Assembly (NCBI RefSeq): GCF_018760365.1
Contig: NZ_JAHIAB010000008.1
Coordinates: 62,001-126,000 of the forward strand
Length of the DNA stretch: 64,000 nucleotides
Origin: Pseudooceanicola endophyticus
Lineage (GTDB): Bacteria > Pseudomonadota > Alphaproteobacteria > Rhodobacterales > Rhodobacteraceae
Direction of reading: 5' to 3'
How positions within the stretch are numbered: the first letter of the stretch is position 1; every line of letters begins with the position of its first letter. Of the stretch, positions 1 through 9,284 are shown piece by piece. Both the position numbers and the translations under genes were made by a program. The notes beneath the pieces were generated by a model. That model saw nothing but the letters and a program-made list of their open reading frames with translations, was not told the origin of the DNA and made no database searches.

Positions 1-192
1 GCGATCTTCCTGGGCGACCGGGTGCTGGTGATGTCGGCCCGCCCCGGCACCATCAAGCTGGAACGCCGGATCGAGCTGGAGCGCCCGCGCGGCGGCAACG
101 TCGTCACCGCGCCCGAGTTCATCGCGCTGAAACGCGAGCTGCTGGAAGCCATCGAAGAGGAAAGCATGAAGACCTTCGGCCCCGTCGGCTGA
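1..192 (+). CDS. ABC transporter ATP-binding protein, NitT/TauT type (3' end only)
   Basis: Only the last 63 codons lie in the window; Walker A, signature and Walker B motifs are upstream of it. The visible tail begins AIFLGDRVLVMSARPG, which matches the stretch just after the switch-histidine loop in ATPase subunits of nitrate/sulfonate/taurine-type importers (SsuB/TauB relatives), followed by the usual charged C-terminal helix. Such subunits power uptake of anionic organic solutes at the inner membrane. It ends 87 bp before the aldehyde dehydrogenase and may close an upstream transport operon. The substrate cannot be read from this fragment. Confidence 0.8.
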   Translation, partial: AIFLGDRVLVMSARPGTIKLERRIELERPRGGNVVTAPEFIALKRELLEAIEEESMKTFGPVG

Positions 193-279
193 GGGTCCGG
201 GCGCTCTGGACAATCCCGGCGCGGTGGTTTCCTTTCGCCCCGGAGGGCCCCGGCCCTTCGCGAAGGAGAGGAGACCGCC

Positions 280-1725
280 ATGCAGATTTCGATGATCATC
301 AACGGGGCCGATGCCCAGGCCTCTGACGGGCGCTGCTATGACCGGCTGGACCCGGTGACCGGCGAGGTCGCCACCCGGGCGCCCGCCGCCACCCCCGAGG
401 ACGTGGCCACCGTCGCCCGCGCCGCCGGGGCCGCCTTCCCCGGCTGGGCCGCCACCGCCCCCGCCGAACGGCGCGCGCTGCTGCTGAAGGCCGCCGATGC
501 GCTGGAGGCGATGACGCCCGAGATCGTCGCCACCGCCATCACCGAGACCGGCGCCACCGCCCCCTGGACCGGCTTCAACTGCATGCTCTCTGCCGGCATC
601 CTGCGCGAGGCCGCCAGCATGACCACCCAGATCACCGGAGAGGTGATCCCGTCGAACAAGCCCGGCACCCTGGCGATGGCGCAGCGCAAGCCGCTGGGCG
701 TATGCCTGGGCATCGCCCCCTGGAACGCGCCGGTGATCCTGGGCACCCGCGCCGTCGCCATGGCCATCGCCTGCGGCAACACCGCGATCCTGAAGGCCTC
801 AGAGCTGTGCCCGGCCACCCATCTGGCCATCGGCGAAGCCTTCCGCCGCGCCGGCTTCCCGCCCGGGGTGATGAACGTGATCACCAATGCCCCCGAGGAT
901 GCCGCGCAGATCGTCGGTGCCCTGATCGCCGCCCCCGAAGTGCGCCATGTGAACTTTACCGGCTCGACCGCCGTGGGCCGGATCATCGCCCGCGCCGCCG
1001 CCGATCAGCTGAAGCCGGTGCTGCTGGAACTGGGCGGCAAGGCGCCGCTGGTGATCCTGGACGATGCCGATGTCGAGGCCGCAGTGAACGGCGCGGCCTT
1101 CGGCGCCTTCATGAACCAGGGCCAGATCTGCATGTCCACCGAACGGATCATCGTCCACGAGGGGATCGCCGACCGCTTCATCCCCGCGCTGGCCGCCAAG
1201 GTCGCGGGCCTGCCGGCGGGCGATCCCCGGGACCAGGTGGTGCTGGGCGCTCTGGTCACCCCGGAGGCGGCGCAGAAGATGGACCGGCTGATCGCCGACG
1301 CCACCGCCAAGGGGGCTACGCTGCTGGCCGGCGGCACCCGCGACGGTGCCGTGGTCGCGGCGACGCTGCTGGATCACGTGACCCCCGAGATGACGATCTA
1401 TGCCGAGGAGAGCTTTGGCCCGGTGAAGCCGATCATCCGGGTGCGCGACGACGAAGAGGCGATCCGGGTCGCGAACGACACCGCCTATGGCCTCTCGGCG
1501 GCGGTCTACGGATCGGACATCACCCGCGCCCTCTCGGTCGCCGACCGGATCGAAAGCGGGATCTGCCACATCAACGGCCCCACGGTCGCCGACGAGGCGC
1601 AGATGCCCTTTGGCGGCGTGAAGGATTCGGGCTATGGCCGCTTCGGTGGCAAGGCCGCCATCGACGCCTTCACCTCGACCCGCTGGGTCACCATCGAGGA
1701 TCCGCATCAGCACTTCCCGTTCTGA
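280..1725 (+). CDS. NAD(P)-dependent aldehyde dehydrogenase, aromatic-aldehyde type
   Basis: A full-length 481-residue ALDH-superfamily enzyme that oxidises an aldehyde to its acid in the cytoplasm. The general-base region LELGGKAP has the glutamate at residue 250, and the nucleophile is Cys284 in NQGQIC. The oxyanion Asn sits in the APWNAP segment, and the C-terminal PFGGVKDSGYGRFGG motif is intact. The N-terminus (INGADAQASDG...DPVTGEV) and overall pattern resemble vanillin, benzaldehyde and salicylaldehyde dehydrogenases. A strong GGAGAGGAG ribosome site precedes the ATG. The next gene encodes a ThDP-dependent decarboxylase-like enzyme whose product would be an aldehyde, so a sequential role is inferred. 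The exact substrate is unproven. Confidence 0.9.
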   Translation: MQISMIINGADAQASDGRCYDRLDPVTGEVATRAPAATPEDVATVARAAGAAFPGWAATAPAERRALLLKAADALEAMTPEIVATAITETGATAPWTGFNCMLSAGILREAASMTTQITGEVIPSNKPGTLAMAQRKPLGVCLGIAPWNAPVILGTRAVAMAIACGNTAILKASELCPATHLAIGEAFRRAGFPPGVMNVITNAPEDAAQIVGALIAAPEVRHVNFTGSTAVGRIIARAAADQLKPVLLELGGKAPLVILDDADVEAAVNGAAFGAFMNQGQICMSTERIIVHEGIADRFIPALAAKVAGLPAGDPRDQVVLGALVTPEAAQKMDRLIADATAKGATLLAGGTRDGAVVAATLLDHVTPEMTIYAEESFGPVKPIIRVRDDEEAIRVANDTAYGLSAAVYGSDITRALSVADRIESGICHINGPTVADEAQMPFGGVKDSGYGRFGGKAAIDAFTSTRWVTIEDPHQHFPF

Positions 1726-1860
1726 ACCGCCCTTTTGCCAGGCGTTGACAGCGCCCCCCGATTGATCGCAGCCTGACCTCCGGAGGATCCCGCCCGCGCG
1801 GGACAGGAGGACGGGGCGCCAGGGCGCGCCCCGCATGGCACGGCAGAGGAGGCCCGCCAG

Positions 1861-3582
1861 ATGCGCGATCAGGACAATCCCCCCGGGCTGAGCGCCGGGG
1901 GGGCCATCTTCGGTACGCTGAAGGCCCTCGGCGTGGATTATGTCTTTGCCAATTCCGGCACCGACTTCCCGCCGGTGATCGAGGGTCTGGCCACTGCCCG
2001 CCAGCAGGAACTGCCGCTGCCCCAGGCCATCACCGTCCCGCACGAGATGGCCGCCGTCAGCATGGCGCATGGCTATTTCCAGATCTCGGGCCGGGCCCAG
2101 GCGGTGATGCTGCACACCAACGTGGGGCTGTCGAACGGGGCGACGGGGGCGATCAATGCCTCCTGTGATCACATCCCCATGCTGCTGATGTCGGGGCGCA
2201 CGCCGGTCACCGAAGAGGGGCGCTTTGGCGCCCGTACCGTGCCGATCGGCTGGGGCCAGGAGATGTACGACCAGACCGCCCTGGTGCGCGAGGCCACCAA
2301 GTGGGACTATGAGCTGCGCTTTCCCGAACAGCTGCCCGATCTTTTCGACCGGGCCCTGGCCATCGCGCGTTCCACCCCCGCCGGTCCGGTCTACCTGAGC
2401 CTGCCGCGCGAGGTTCTCTGCGCCCCCGTCGATCCCGCCACCCTGGGCCATCCGGCCCGCATGACCCCCGCCCTGACCGCCCCGCCGCCCGAGGCGCTGG
2501 CCCGCGCCGCCGCCCTTCTGGCGGGGGCACAAACGCCGCTCATCATCAGCCAGCGCGGAGCCGGATCGGCGCGCGCCTTCGAGGCCCTGTCCGCCTTCAT
2601 CGACGACTGGGCGATCCCGCTGTCGCATTACTGGGCCAACCAGATCTCGGTCCCGATGACCCATCCGATGCAGATGGGCACCGACCCCGAGGCGCTGTTG
2701 GCCGAGGCCGACGTGGTGCTGGTGATCAACAGCCTGGCGCCCTGGTCGCCGGACCGGGTGCGGCTGCGCGACGATGCGAAGGTCATCCACCTTGGCCCCG
2801 ACCCGCTGTTTTCCCGCACCCCGGTGCGCAACTTCCGCGCCGACCTGACCCTGCCGGGGGAAACCGCGCCGACCCTGCTGGCGCTGATCGCGGCCATGCA
2901 GGCCCACCCCCGCGACAGGGCCCGCATCGCCCAACGCCATACCCGCATCCGCGCCCTTTCGGAGGCCCGCCGCACCGATGTCATCGCCCGGGCCGAGGTC
3001 GGCTGCCGCGCCCCGATGACCAAGGACTGGGTCAGCCTGTGCCTGAGCCGGGCCCTCAAGGGCCGCCCCGCCACCGTCTATCACGAGCTTGGCTGCCCGC
3101 TGGAGCCACTCTCGCCCGATCAGCACATGGGCTATGTCCAGGAGCCCCATTCCGGCGGTCTGGGCTGGGGCTTTCCGGCGGCCCTTGGCGCGCAGCTCGC
3201 CGATCCCGAAAGGCTGGTCATCGCCACCATGGGCGATGGCAGCTACATGTTCGCCAACCCCACCGTCTGCCACCAGCTGGCCGAGGCGCTGGCCCTGCCG
3301 GTGGTGGTCCTCGTGCTCAACAACGGCGAATGGGGGGCGGTGCGCAGCTCGGTCGAGGGGCTCTATCCCGGCGGTGCGGCGATGCGGGCGAATGCCGTGC
3401 CGCTGACCGCCCTGACCCCCAGCCCCGATTTCGCCCGCGTGGCCGAGGCCAGCCGTGCCTGGAGCGAAACCGTGACCGAGGGCGCGGCGCTGCCGGCCGC
3501 CCTGGAGCGCGCCATCGACATCGCCACCCGCGAGCGGCGCCAGGTACTGCTCAACATTGCCATCGCCCCGACACAGGCCTGA
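1861..3582 (+). CDS. Thiamine diphosphate-dependent enzyme (acetolactate synthase / benzoylformate decarboxylase family)
   Basis: 573 residues with the three-domain layout of ThDP enzymes: an N-terminal pyrimidine-binding domain with the cofactor-activating Glu62 in PHEMAA, a central domain (about 195-330), and a C-terminal diphosphate-binding domain with GDG at 458-460 and NN at 487-488. The family includes acetolactate synthase, benzoylformate decarboxylase and related 2-keto acid lyases. No regulatory-subunit gene or valine pathway context is present, so biosynthetic acetolactate synthase is unlikely. Placement between an aromatic-type aldehyde dehydrogenase and a TRAP importer suggests decarboxylation of an imported keto acid. 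AGAGGAGG precedes the ATG. The specific reaction is inferred. Confidence 0.85.
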   Translation: MRDQDNPPGLSAGGAIFGTLKALGVDYVFANSGTDFPPVIEGLATARQQELPLPQAITVPHEMAAVSMAHGYFQISGRAQAVMLHTNVGLSNGATGAINASCDHIPMLLMSGRTPVTEEGRFGARTVPIGWGQEMYDQTALVREATKWDYELRFPEQLPDLFDRALAIARSTPAGPVYLSLPREVLCAPVDPATLGHPARMTPALTAPPPEALARAAALLAGAQTPLIISQRGAGSARAFEALSAFIDDWAIPLSHYWANQISVPMTHPMQMGTDPEALLAEADVVLVINSLAPWSPDRVRLRDDAKVIHLGPDPLFSRTPVRNFRADLTLPGETAPTLLALIAAMQAHPRDRARIAQRHTRIRALSEARRTDVIARAEVGCRAPMTKDWVSLCLSRALKGRPATVYHELGCPLEPLSPDQHMGYVQEPHSGGLGWGFPAALGAQLADPERLVIATMGDGSYMFANPTVCHQLAEALALPVVVLVLNNGEWGAVRSSVEGLYPGGAAMRANAVPLTALTPSPDFARVAEASRAWSETVTEGAALPAALERAIDIATRERRQVLLNIAIAPTQA

Positions 3583-3718
3583 GGCGATAGGATATTTCCC
3601 CTTCCCGCCGGACGGGAATCGGCTAAGGTTCAGGTCCGCACCGCGCAGGAGGAGGCCGGTGCGGGCCGGACCCGACGACCAGATGCGGGCCGGTCACCGA
3701 AACGGGAGGAGAAGATCC

Positions 3719-4756
3719 ATGCTGACACGCCGTCACCTGCTGGCCGGGATGGCCGGCGGCCTTGCCCTGCTGGGCGCGGGCCCCGCCAGCGCCGCCGAAT
3801 ACGAGTTCAAGCTGCACCACTTCCTGAGCGCCAATTCCCCGGCCCAGACCAAGATGCTGGAACCCTGGGCCAAGGCGGTGGAAGAGGCCTCGGGCGGCAA
3901 GGTCCATATCGAGATCTATCCCAGCATGACCCTGGGCGGGCGCCCGCCCGAGCTGGTCTCTCAGGCGCGCGACGGGGTGGTGGACCTGATCTGGACGGTG
4001 AACGGCTACACCCCCGGCCTGTTCCCGCGCACCGAGGTCTTCGAACTGCCCACCGTCTACCGCAACGACCCTGCGGCGACCAACCTGGCGATGGCCGATC
4101 TGCTGCCGGATCTTGCCGGCGAATACAAGGGGCTGGAGGTGATGTTCCTGCATGTCCATGCCGGCCAGGGCATCCAGATGCGCGACAGCGCCGTGCACAT
4201 GCCCGCCGACCTCATGGGCAAGAAGATCCGCGTGCCGACCCGCACCGGAGCCTGGGTGATCGAGGCCCTGGGTGCGGCCCCGGTCGCCATGCCGGTCCCG
4301 GAACTGCCGCCGGCGCTGCAGAAGGGCGTGGTGGACGGCGCCTTCATCCCATGGGAGATCATTCCGCCGCTGAAGATCCAGGACCAGACCGAATACCAGA
4401 TCGAGGGCAAGGACGAGACCCGCTTCGGCACCACGACCTTCCAGGTCTCGATGAACAAGGGCCGCTGGGACGGCCTGCCCCCCGAGATCCAGGACGCCTT
4501 CCGCGCCGCCTCTGGCCCCGACTGGCTGGCCGAGGTCGGGGCGATCTGGCGCGCCTCGGACGATTTCGGCATCAAGCTGGCGGTCGAGAGCGGCAACACC
4601 CACATCGTTCTGACCGAGGAAGAGACCGCAGCCTTCGAAGAGGCCATGCAGCCGGTGGTGGACCGCTGGGTCGACGAGGTGAAGGGCAAGGGCATCGACG
4701 GTGCCGGGCTGGTCGAGAAGGCCCGCGCCGCCACCAAGGCCCACGCGACCCGCTGA
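3719..4756 (+). CDS. dctP: TRAP transporter substrate-binding protein, DctP family
   Basis: 345 residues. The ATG at 3719 was chosen because it starts a signal peptide (MLTRRHLLAGMAGG...GPASAAEYEF) and follows GGGAGGAG; the frame is open further upstream but without signal-peptide character. The mature protein has the DctP pattern: early EYEFKLHHF strand, SGGKVHIEIYPSMTLGG, and the conserved KKIRVPTR segment whose Arg binds the carboxylate of the ligand in this family. It acts in the periplasm and hands a carboxylate solute to the DctQM permease encoded next. The ligand is unknown; neighbouring aromatic and keto acid enzymes suggest an aromatic or 2-oxo acid. Confidence 0.93.
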   Translation: MLTRRHLLAGMAGGLALLGAGPASAAEYEFKLHHFLSANSPAQTKMLEPWAKAVEEASGGKVHIEIYPSMTLGGRPPELVSQARDGVVDLIWTVNGYTPGLFPRTEVFELPTVYRNDPAATNLAMADLLPDLAGEYKGLEVMFLHVHAGQGIQMRDSAVHMPADLMGKKIRVPTRTGAWVIEALGAAPVAMPVPELPPALQKGVVDGAFIPWEIIPPLKIQDQTEYQIEGKDETRFGTTTFQVSMNKGRWDGLPPEIQDAFRAASGPDWLAEVGAIWRASDDFGIKLAVESGNTHIVLTEEETAAFEEAMQPVVDRWVDEVKGKGIDGAGLVEKARAATKAHATR

Positions 4757-5295
4757 TGGGCAGCCCGGTCGCGGCCCCCCGGGAAGGGCAGGACGGCACC
4801 GGGTTCACCGGCGCCGTCACCCGCATCGTCACGTTCTGGGCGCTGCTGGGCGGGGCGCTGCTGCTGATCGTGGTGGCGCTCAACATGGCCTCGGTGATCG
4901 CGGGTATCTTCGGCGCCCCCCTGCCCGGCGATTTCGAACTGACCGAGATGGGCGTGGCCGTCGCGGCCTTCGCCTTCCTGCCCTATTGCCAGATCACCGG
5001 CGCCAACGTGACCGCCGACATCTTCACCTCGGGCGCTTCGCCCCGGGTGATCGCCTTCCTCAGCCTGATCGGCGCGCTGGTGGCGCTGGCCTTCAGCGCC
5101 CTGCTGATCTGGCGGATGTACGCGGGGCTGCTGGATCAGAAGGCCTACGACTACACGACGGCGATCCTTCAGGTGCCGCACTGGTGGGCCTTCGTGCCGA
5201 TCCTGGCCTCGCTCGGGCTGCTGGCCCTGTCGGCGCTTGCCTCCCTGATGCAGGAGGCCCGCCGCCTGAGCCCGGAGGGAAAGACCGATGAGTGA
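4756..5295 (+). CDS. dctQ: TRAP transporter small permease, DctQ family
   Basis: 179 residues with four predicted membrane helices, the standard size and layout of the small TRAP subunit. The ATG overlaps the dctP stop by one base (TGATG), implying translational coupling, and the open frame reaching further upstream is only an overlap shadow. The protein forms the inner-membrane complex with the large subunit encoded immediately downstream and couples Na+ or H+ gradients to uptake. Its own stop overlaps the dctM start by eight bases. Sequence in this family is poorly conserved, so identification rests on helix pattern plus gene order. Confidence 0.92.
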   Translation: MGSPVAAPREGQDGTGFTGAVTRIVTFWALLGGALLLIVVALNMASVIAGIFGAPLPGDFELTEMGVAVAAFAFLPYCQITGANVTADIFTSGASPRVIAFLSLIGALVALAFSALLIWRMYAGLLDQKAYDYTTAILQVPHWWAFVPILASLGLLALSALASLMQEARRLSPEGKTDE

Positions 5296-6643
5296 TGCGC
5301 TGAGCCTCGGGCTGGGCGGTCTGGTGGCGCTGATCCTGCTGATCGGCCTGCGCCTGCCGATTGCCTATGCGATGATCCTGGTGGGCGGCATCGGCACCGT
5401 ACTGATCAGCGGCCCCGCGCTGGTGCTGAGCCAGCTGAAGACGCTCGCCTACGGGCAGTTCTCGATCTACGATCTGTCGGTGGTGCCAATGTTCGTGCTG
5501 ATGGGGGCGATTGCCTCCAAGACCGGGCTGTCGCAGGCGCTGTTCCGGGCGGCGAATGCCTGGCTGGGCTGGCTGCCCGGCGGCACCGCCATGGCCGCCA
5601 TCGCCGGTTGCGCGGGCTTCGGGGCGGTCTGCGGATCGTCGCTGGCCACCGCCTCGACCATGGGCAAGGTCGCCCTGCCGGAGCTGCGCCGCTACAACTA
5701 TTCCGGCGCGCTGGCCACCGGCACGCTGGCGGCAGGGGGCGTGCTGGGCATCCTGATCCCGCCCTCGGTGGTGCTGATCATCTATGCCATCATCGTCGAG
5801 GCCAATATCGTCACCATGTTCATGGCGGCCTTCCTGCCCGGTGCGCTGGCGGTGATCCTGTTCCTGCTGACCATCGCCGCCTATGTGGCGATCCGCCCCG
5901 AGGCCGGCCCCAAGGGCGGCACCCCCGACCGGGCCGAGTTCACCGCCGCGACCCTGGGCATGATCCCGGTGCTGATCATCTTCGGGCTGGTCATCGGCGG
6001 CATCTACCTGGGCTTCTTCAACCCGACGCCGGCGGCGGCGGTGGGGGTCTTTCTGGTGCTGGCCTTCGGGATCGTGCAACGCCGCCTCGGCCTGCCGGCG
6101 CTGCGCGAGGCGCTGCTGGAGACCGCCGCGACCAGCGGGATGATCTACCTGATCCTGCTGGGCGCGGAGATGCTGAAGATCTTCATGTCGCGTTCGGGCC
6201 TGCCGCAGGAGACCGCCGCCTGGGTGGTGCAATCGGGCCTGGCGCCGATGCTGGTGCTGATCCTGCTGCTGGTGGCGCTGATCCTGCTGGGCTGCCTGAT
6301 GGATTCCCTGTCGATGATCCTGCTGGTGGTGCCGTTCTTCTGGCCCGTCCTGGTCGAGGTCAACGGCGGCCTCTACCAAGGCGCCGAAGGCGCGGGCTTC
6401 GGCATGAGCACGGAGGACCTGAAAATCTGGTTCGGCATCCTTGCGCTGATCGTGGTGGAGCTGGGGCTGATCACTCCACCGGTGGGGATGAACGTCTTCG
6501 TCATCTCCTCGCTGGCGAAGGATGTGCCGATGGCCCAGACCTTCCGCGGCGTGGCGCCCTTCTTCGCCGCCGAGATCCTGCGCGTGGTGCTTCTGGTGGC
6601 CTTCCCGATCCTGATCCTGGGCTTGCCACGGCTGCTGTCGTGA
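5288..6643 (+). CDS. dctM: TRAP transporter large permease, DctM family
   Basis: 451 residues, about 12 hydrophobic segments, with the DctM hallmarks PIAYAMILVGG near the N-terminus, GSSLATASTMGKVALPELRR around residues 117-136, GILIPPSVVLIIY around 155, and GLITPPVGMNVF near the C-terminus. It is the ion-coupled translocation channel of the TRAP importer. It overlaps dctQ by eight bases and is last in the plus-strand run; a strong bidirectional terminator follows 25 bp later. Nothing is truncated. Confidence 0.95.
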   Translation: MSDALSLGLGGLVALILLIGLRLPIAYAMILVGGIGTVLISGPALVLSQLKTLAYGQFSIYDLSVVPMFVLMGAIASKTGLSQALFRAANAWLGWLPGGTAMAAIAGCAGFGAVCGSSLATASTMGKVALPELRRYNYSGALATGTLAAGGVLGILIPPSVVLIIYAIIVEANIVTMFMAAFLPGALAVILFLLTIAAYVAIRPEAGPKGGTPDRAEFTAATLGMIPVLIIFGLVIGGIYLGFFNPTPAAAVGVFLVLAFGIVQRRLGLPALREALLETAATSGMIYLILLGAEMLKIFMSRSGLPQETAAWVVQSGLAPMLVLILLLVALILLGCLMDSLSMILLVVPFFWPVLVEVNGGLYQGAEGAGFGMSTEDLKIWFGILALIVVELGLITPPVGMNVFVISSLAKDVPMAQTFRGVAPFFAAEILRVVLLVAFPILILGLPRLLS

Positions 6644-6667
6644 GCAGAGAAAGAAGCGACGGGATTG

Positions 6668-6697
6668 CCCCGCCCGGAGAGATCCGGGCGGGGTTTT
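6668..6697. terminator. Bidirectional rho-independent terminator between dctM and the amidase
   Basis: A 10-bp perfect GC stem (CCCCGCCCGG paired with CCGGGCGGGG, loop AGAGAT) followed by TTTT on the plus strand. It lies between convergent genes ending at 6643 (+) and 6702 (-), so it probably serves both, more strongly the TRAP operon. Confidence 0.85.
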
Positions 6698-6701
6698 CCG
6701 T

Positions 6702-8216
6702 TCAGAAGCTCTTCCAGTCGCCGGATTGCTCGAAGGCATGGGCGGCGCGGTAGATCGTCGCCTCATCGAAATGGCGCCCCACCAGCATCATGCCGACCGG
6801 CAGCCCGTCGGACAGGCCGCAGGGCACCGACATCGCCGGGTGATGGGTGATGTCGAAGGGACAGGTGATCGCCACCGGCTGGTGGGCATGGGTCACGATC
6901 TCGGCAAGGGTGGCATCGGGGCCGGGCAGCGGCTGGGCGGTGACGGCGGTCGTCGGCATCAGCAGCAGGTCGACCTGCGCGAGCTGGGCATCATAGGCGG
7001 CGCGCAGTCGGCGCGAGATGTTCATCGCCTTGCCGTAGTAGCGCGTGCCGTATTTCTGCGTCACGTAGCGCCCTGCCAGCAGCGCGATCTTGGCGGTGGG
7101 CGAAAGATCATCCGCCGAACGCCGCCAGCCCCGGTAGTGGTCCATCATCGAGACCGCATAGAGATCCTGGCGCGAGGCGCCGTAACCGTCGCCCTCGAAC
7201 ATGGTGGTGAAGGCGCCCTCGGTCACGATGGGTTCGAAGATCGCCCCGGCCTGCTGGTGCATCGGCACCGAGACCTCGATCACCTCGGCACCAAGCGCCT
7301 CCAGGCGCTTTGCCGCCGCGCGGACCTTGGCATTGACCGCCTCATCGGCGAAACGGCTTTCGAAGCCTTCCTTCAGGATGCCGATCTTCAGGCCGCGAAT
7401 GTCGCCGCTCAGCGCCTTGGTGTATTCGGGCACGACGGGCGCCTTGATGCGGGGATCGAAGCCGTCATCCCCGGCGATCACCTCCAGCAGCAGGGCGTTA
7501 TCCTCGACCGTGCGGGTCATCGGGCCGGCGTGGTCGATCTGGATCTCGATGGGCATGATGCCGGTATAGGGCACCAGGCCATGGGTCGGCTTCATGCCGT
7601 AGATGCCACAGAAGGACGAGGGCATCCGGATCGAGCCGCCCTGGTCGCAGCCGATCGACATGTCGACCTCGCCGGTGGCGACGGTCACGGCAGAGCCCGA
7701 GGAAGAGCCGCCGGCGGAATAGCCATGCCGCCAGGGGTTGTGGACAGGGCCGGTCGCATTGGTGAAGGAGCTGCCGGTCATGCACAGCAGTTCGCAATGG
7801 GCCTTGCCGACGATCTCGGCGCCGGCGTCCAGCATCCGGGTCACCACCGTGGCGTCGAACTCGGGCACGTAGCCTTCCAGATGCGGCGTGCCGTTCATCA
7901 TCGGCACGCCCGCCAGCATCACGTTATCCTTGAGCGAGACGGTCTTGCCCTTCAGCTTGCCACTGGCCGCCCCCTTGACCGAGCTTTTCCAGTACCAGGC
8001 ATTGTGGGGGTTGTCCTGCGGCAGGACGCGGTGGCCGGGGGTGCGGGGATAGCGGACCTCGGGCACCTCGTCGGCCATCTGGGCGACGACGGTGTAGGAA
8101 GAGAGGCGCTCGGCGATCGCGCTCTGGTAGGCGTCCAGCTCGCTCTCGGAGAAGGACATCCCGTAGGTCTCCGCGGTCTTGCGAAGCTCTTCGCGGGTGG
8201 GTGCATGAACTGCCAT
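6702..8216 (-). CDS. Amidase-signature aryl/enantioselective amidase (AmdA-like)
   Basis: 504 residues from the ATG at 8216, which has AGGA eight bases upstream; the frame stays open to 8297. From this start the Ser-cisSer-Lys triad falls at Lys96 (VSLKDN), Ser171 (GGSSSGS) and Ser195 (DQGGSIR), the numbering I recall for the Rhodococcus N-771 amidase, and the N-terminal helical extension and GVPMMNG, HNAWYW-type segments also resemble that group. These cytoplasmic enzymes hydrolyse aryl and 2-arylpropion-amides to the free acid. With the divergent TRAP/ThDP/ALDH cluster and the co-oriented hydroxyacid dehydrogenase, it may feed an amide into the pathway; mandelamide-type substrates are one option. 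Substrate is inferred. Confidence 0.9.
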   Translation of the reverse strand: MAVHAPTREELRKTAETYGMSFSESELDAYQSAIAERLSSYTVVAQMADEVPEVRYPRTPGHRVLPQDNPHNAWYWKSSVKGAASGKLKGKTVSLKDNVMLAGVPMMNGTPHLEGYVPEFDATVVTRMLDAGAEIVGKAHCELLCMTGSSFTNATGPVHNPWRHGYSAGGSSSGSAVTVATGEVDMSIGCDQGGSIRMPSSFCGIYGMKPTHGLVPYTGIMPIEIQIDHAGPMTRTVEDNALLLEVIAGDDGFDPRIKAPVVPEYTKALSGDIRGLKIGILKEGFESRFADEAVNAKVRAAAKRLEALGAEVIEVSVPMHQQAGAIFEPIVTEGAFTTMFEGDGYGASRQDLYAVSMMDHYRGWRRSADDLSPTAKIALLAGRYVTQKYGTRYYGKAMNISRRLRAAYDAQLAQVDLLLMPTTAVTAQPLPGPDATLAEIVTHAHQPVAITCPFDITHHPAMSVPCGLSDGLPVGMMLVGRHFDEATIYRAAHAFEQSGDWKSF

Positions 8217-8339
8217 TGTGCCGATCCTGATTGACTGCATTTCCGCAAGGCTATGCGAGCGCGTCGGGATCGGCTTGGCTGCCCCAGCCAAAGTCATGGT
8301 CCGTATCGGCCAGGGATCGGGGCGCGTGCGGGCGCAGTG

Positions 8340-9284
8340 TCAGTAGCCGCGCCCGGGATCGTAAAGGCTCTGCATCGGGCCGCCTTCCAGGTAGGCTAGG
8401 AGGTTGCCGCTGACCTTGACGAAGAAGCGATCCTCCTCGGGGCCGCCGGTATAGCTGACATGGGGGGTCAGCAGGATCTTCGGATGGGTCCAGAACGGGT
8501 GCCCCTCGGGCAGGGGCTCGGGCGCGGTGACATCCAGCGTCGCCTGCGCCAGCTGACCACTGTCAAGCGCGGCCAGAAGCGCCGCATCGTCGATCAGACC
8601 GCCCCGGGCCACGTTGACCAGATGCGCGCCCTGCGGCAGCGCCGCCAGGAACGCCGCGTCGATCATGCCCCGGGTCTCCTCGGTCAGCGGCGCGGCGACG
8701 ACCAGGTGATCGGCCATGGCCGCGACCTCCAGCGGATCGGTCGTCATCTCGACCCCGGCCATGCCGCCCGGACGGGCGGAGCGGCGGCTGGCCAGGATGC
8801 GCATGTCGAAGGCCAGCGCGCGGCGCGCGACCTCTTCGCCGATGGCCCCGAAGCCGATCAGGCCCAGGCCCCTGCCCTGCACCCCGCCCATCGGGATATG
8901 CTCCCAGTCCTGCGGGCGATGAACCCGGCGGCCCTCCAGGTCCTTGGAGACACGCAGCACTGCGGCCAGCACGTATTCGGCAATCTGCGGTGCGGTCAGC
9001 CCCTGGCCGGTTGTCACGATGCGGCCCGCCTTCAGCCAGTCGGGATAGGCCTCGGTGCCCACCGAATAGGTCTGCACCCATTTCAGCGCCGGCAGCGCCG
9101 GGCCCTCGCCCGGGGCCTGTCGCCAGGACGGCATCGCGCGGGTCAGCAGGATCTCGGCCTCGGGGGGGATCCGCCAGGGGGCGTCGCGGTCGAGGCAGTC
9201 GATCACCACAGGGGCGCAGGGCAACGCGGCGATGCGCTGGCCGAAAGCGGCGCTGATCTGGTTGACGATCACCGGTCCGGTCAT
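8340..9284 (-). CDS. D-isomer-specific 2-hydroxyacid dehydrogenase
   Basis: 314 residues with the catalytic and NAD-binding domains of the family: GLGLIGFGAIGEEVARR is the dinucleotide fold, VNVARGGLID carries the substrate-binding Arg, TAPEPLPEGHPFWTHPKILLTPHVS carries the Glu and the catalytic His. It interconverts a 2-hydroxy acid and a 2-keto acid with NAD(P)H. It sits upstream of the amidase on the same strand, 123 bp apart, so an amide to hydroxyacid to keto acid order feeding the ThDP enzyme is plausible. CAGGAG precedes the ATG. It is about one fifth to one third identical-looking to the second copy at 25018, so not a recent duplicate. Confidence 0.9.
   Translation of the reverse strand: MTGPVIVNQISAAFGQRIAALPCAPVVIDCLDRDAPWRIPPEAEILLTRAMPSWRQAPGEGPALPALKWVQTYSVGTEAYPDWLKAGRIVTTGQGLTAPQIAEYVLAAVLRVSKDLEGRRVHRPQDWEHIPMGGVQGRGLGLIGFGAIGEEVARRALAFDMRILASRRSARPGGMAGVEMTTDPLEVAAMADHLVVAAPLTEETRGMIDAAFLAALPQGAHLVNVARGGLIDDAALLAALDSGQLAQATLDVTAPEPLPEGHPFWTHPKILLTPHVSYTGGPEEDRFFVKVSGNLLAYLEGGPMQSLYDPGRGY

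Noticed and set aside
799-3273. Very long minus-strand open frame opposite the aldehyde dehydrogenase and ThDP enzyme genes
   Set aside because: Composition is Gly/Arg/His-rich without domains; it is the antisense shadow of two clear genes in GC-rich DNA.
1861-3582. Biosynthetic acetolactate synthase large subunit
   Set aside because: No regulatory subunit or branched-chain genes nearby, and the catabolic context favours a decarboxylase-like role.
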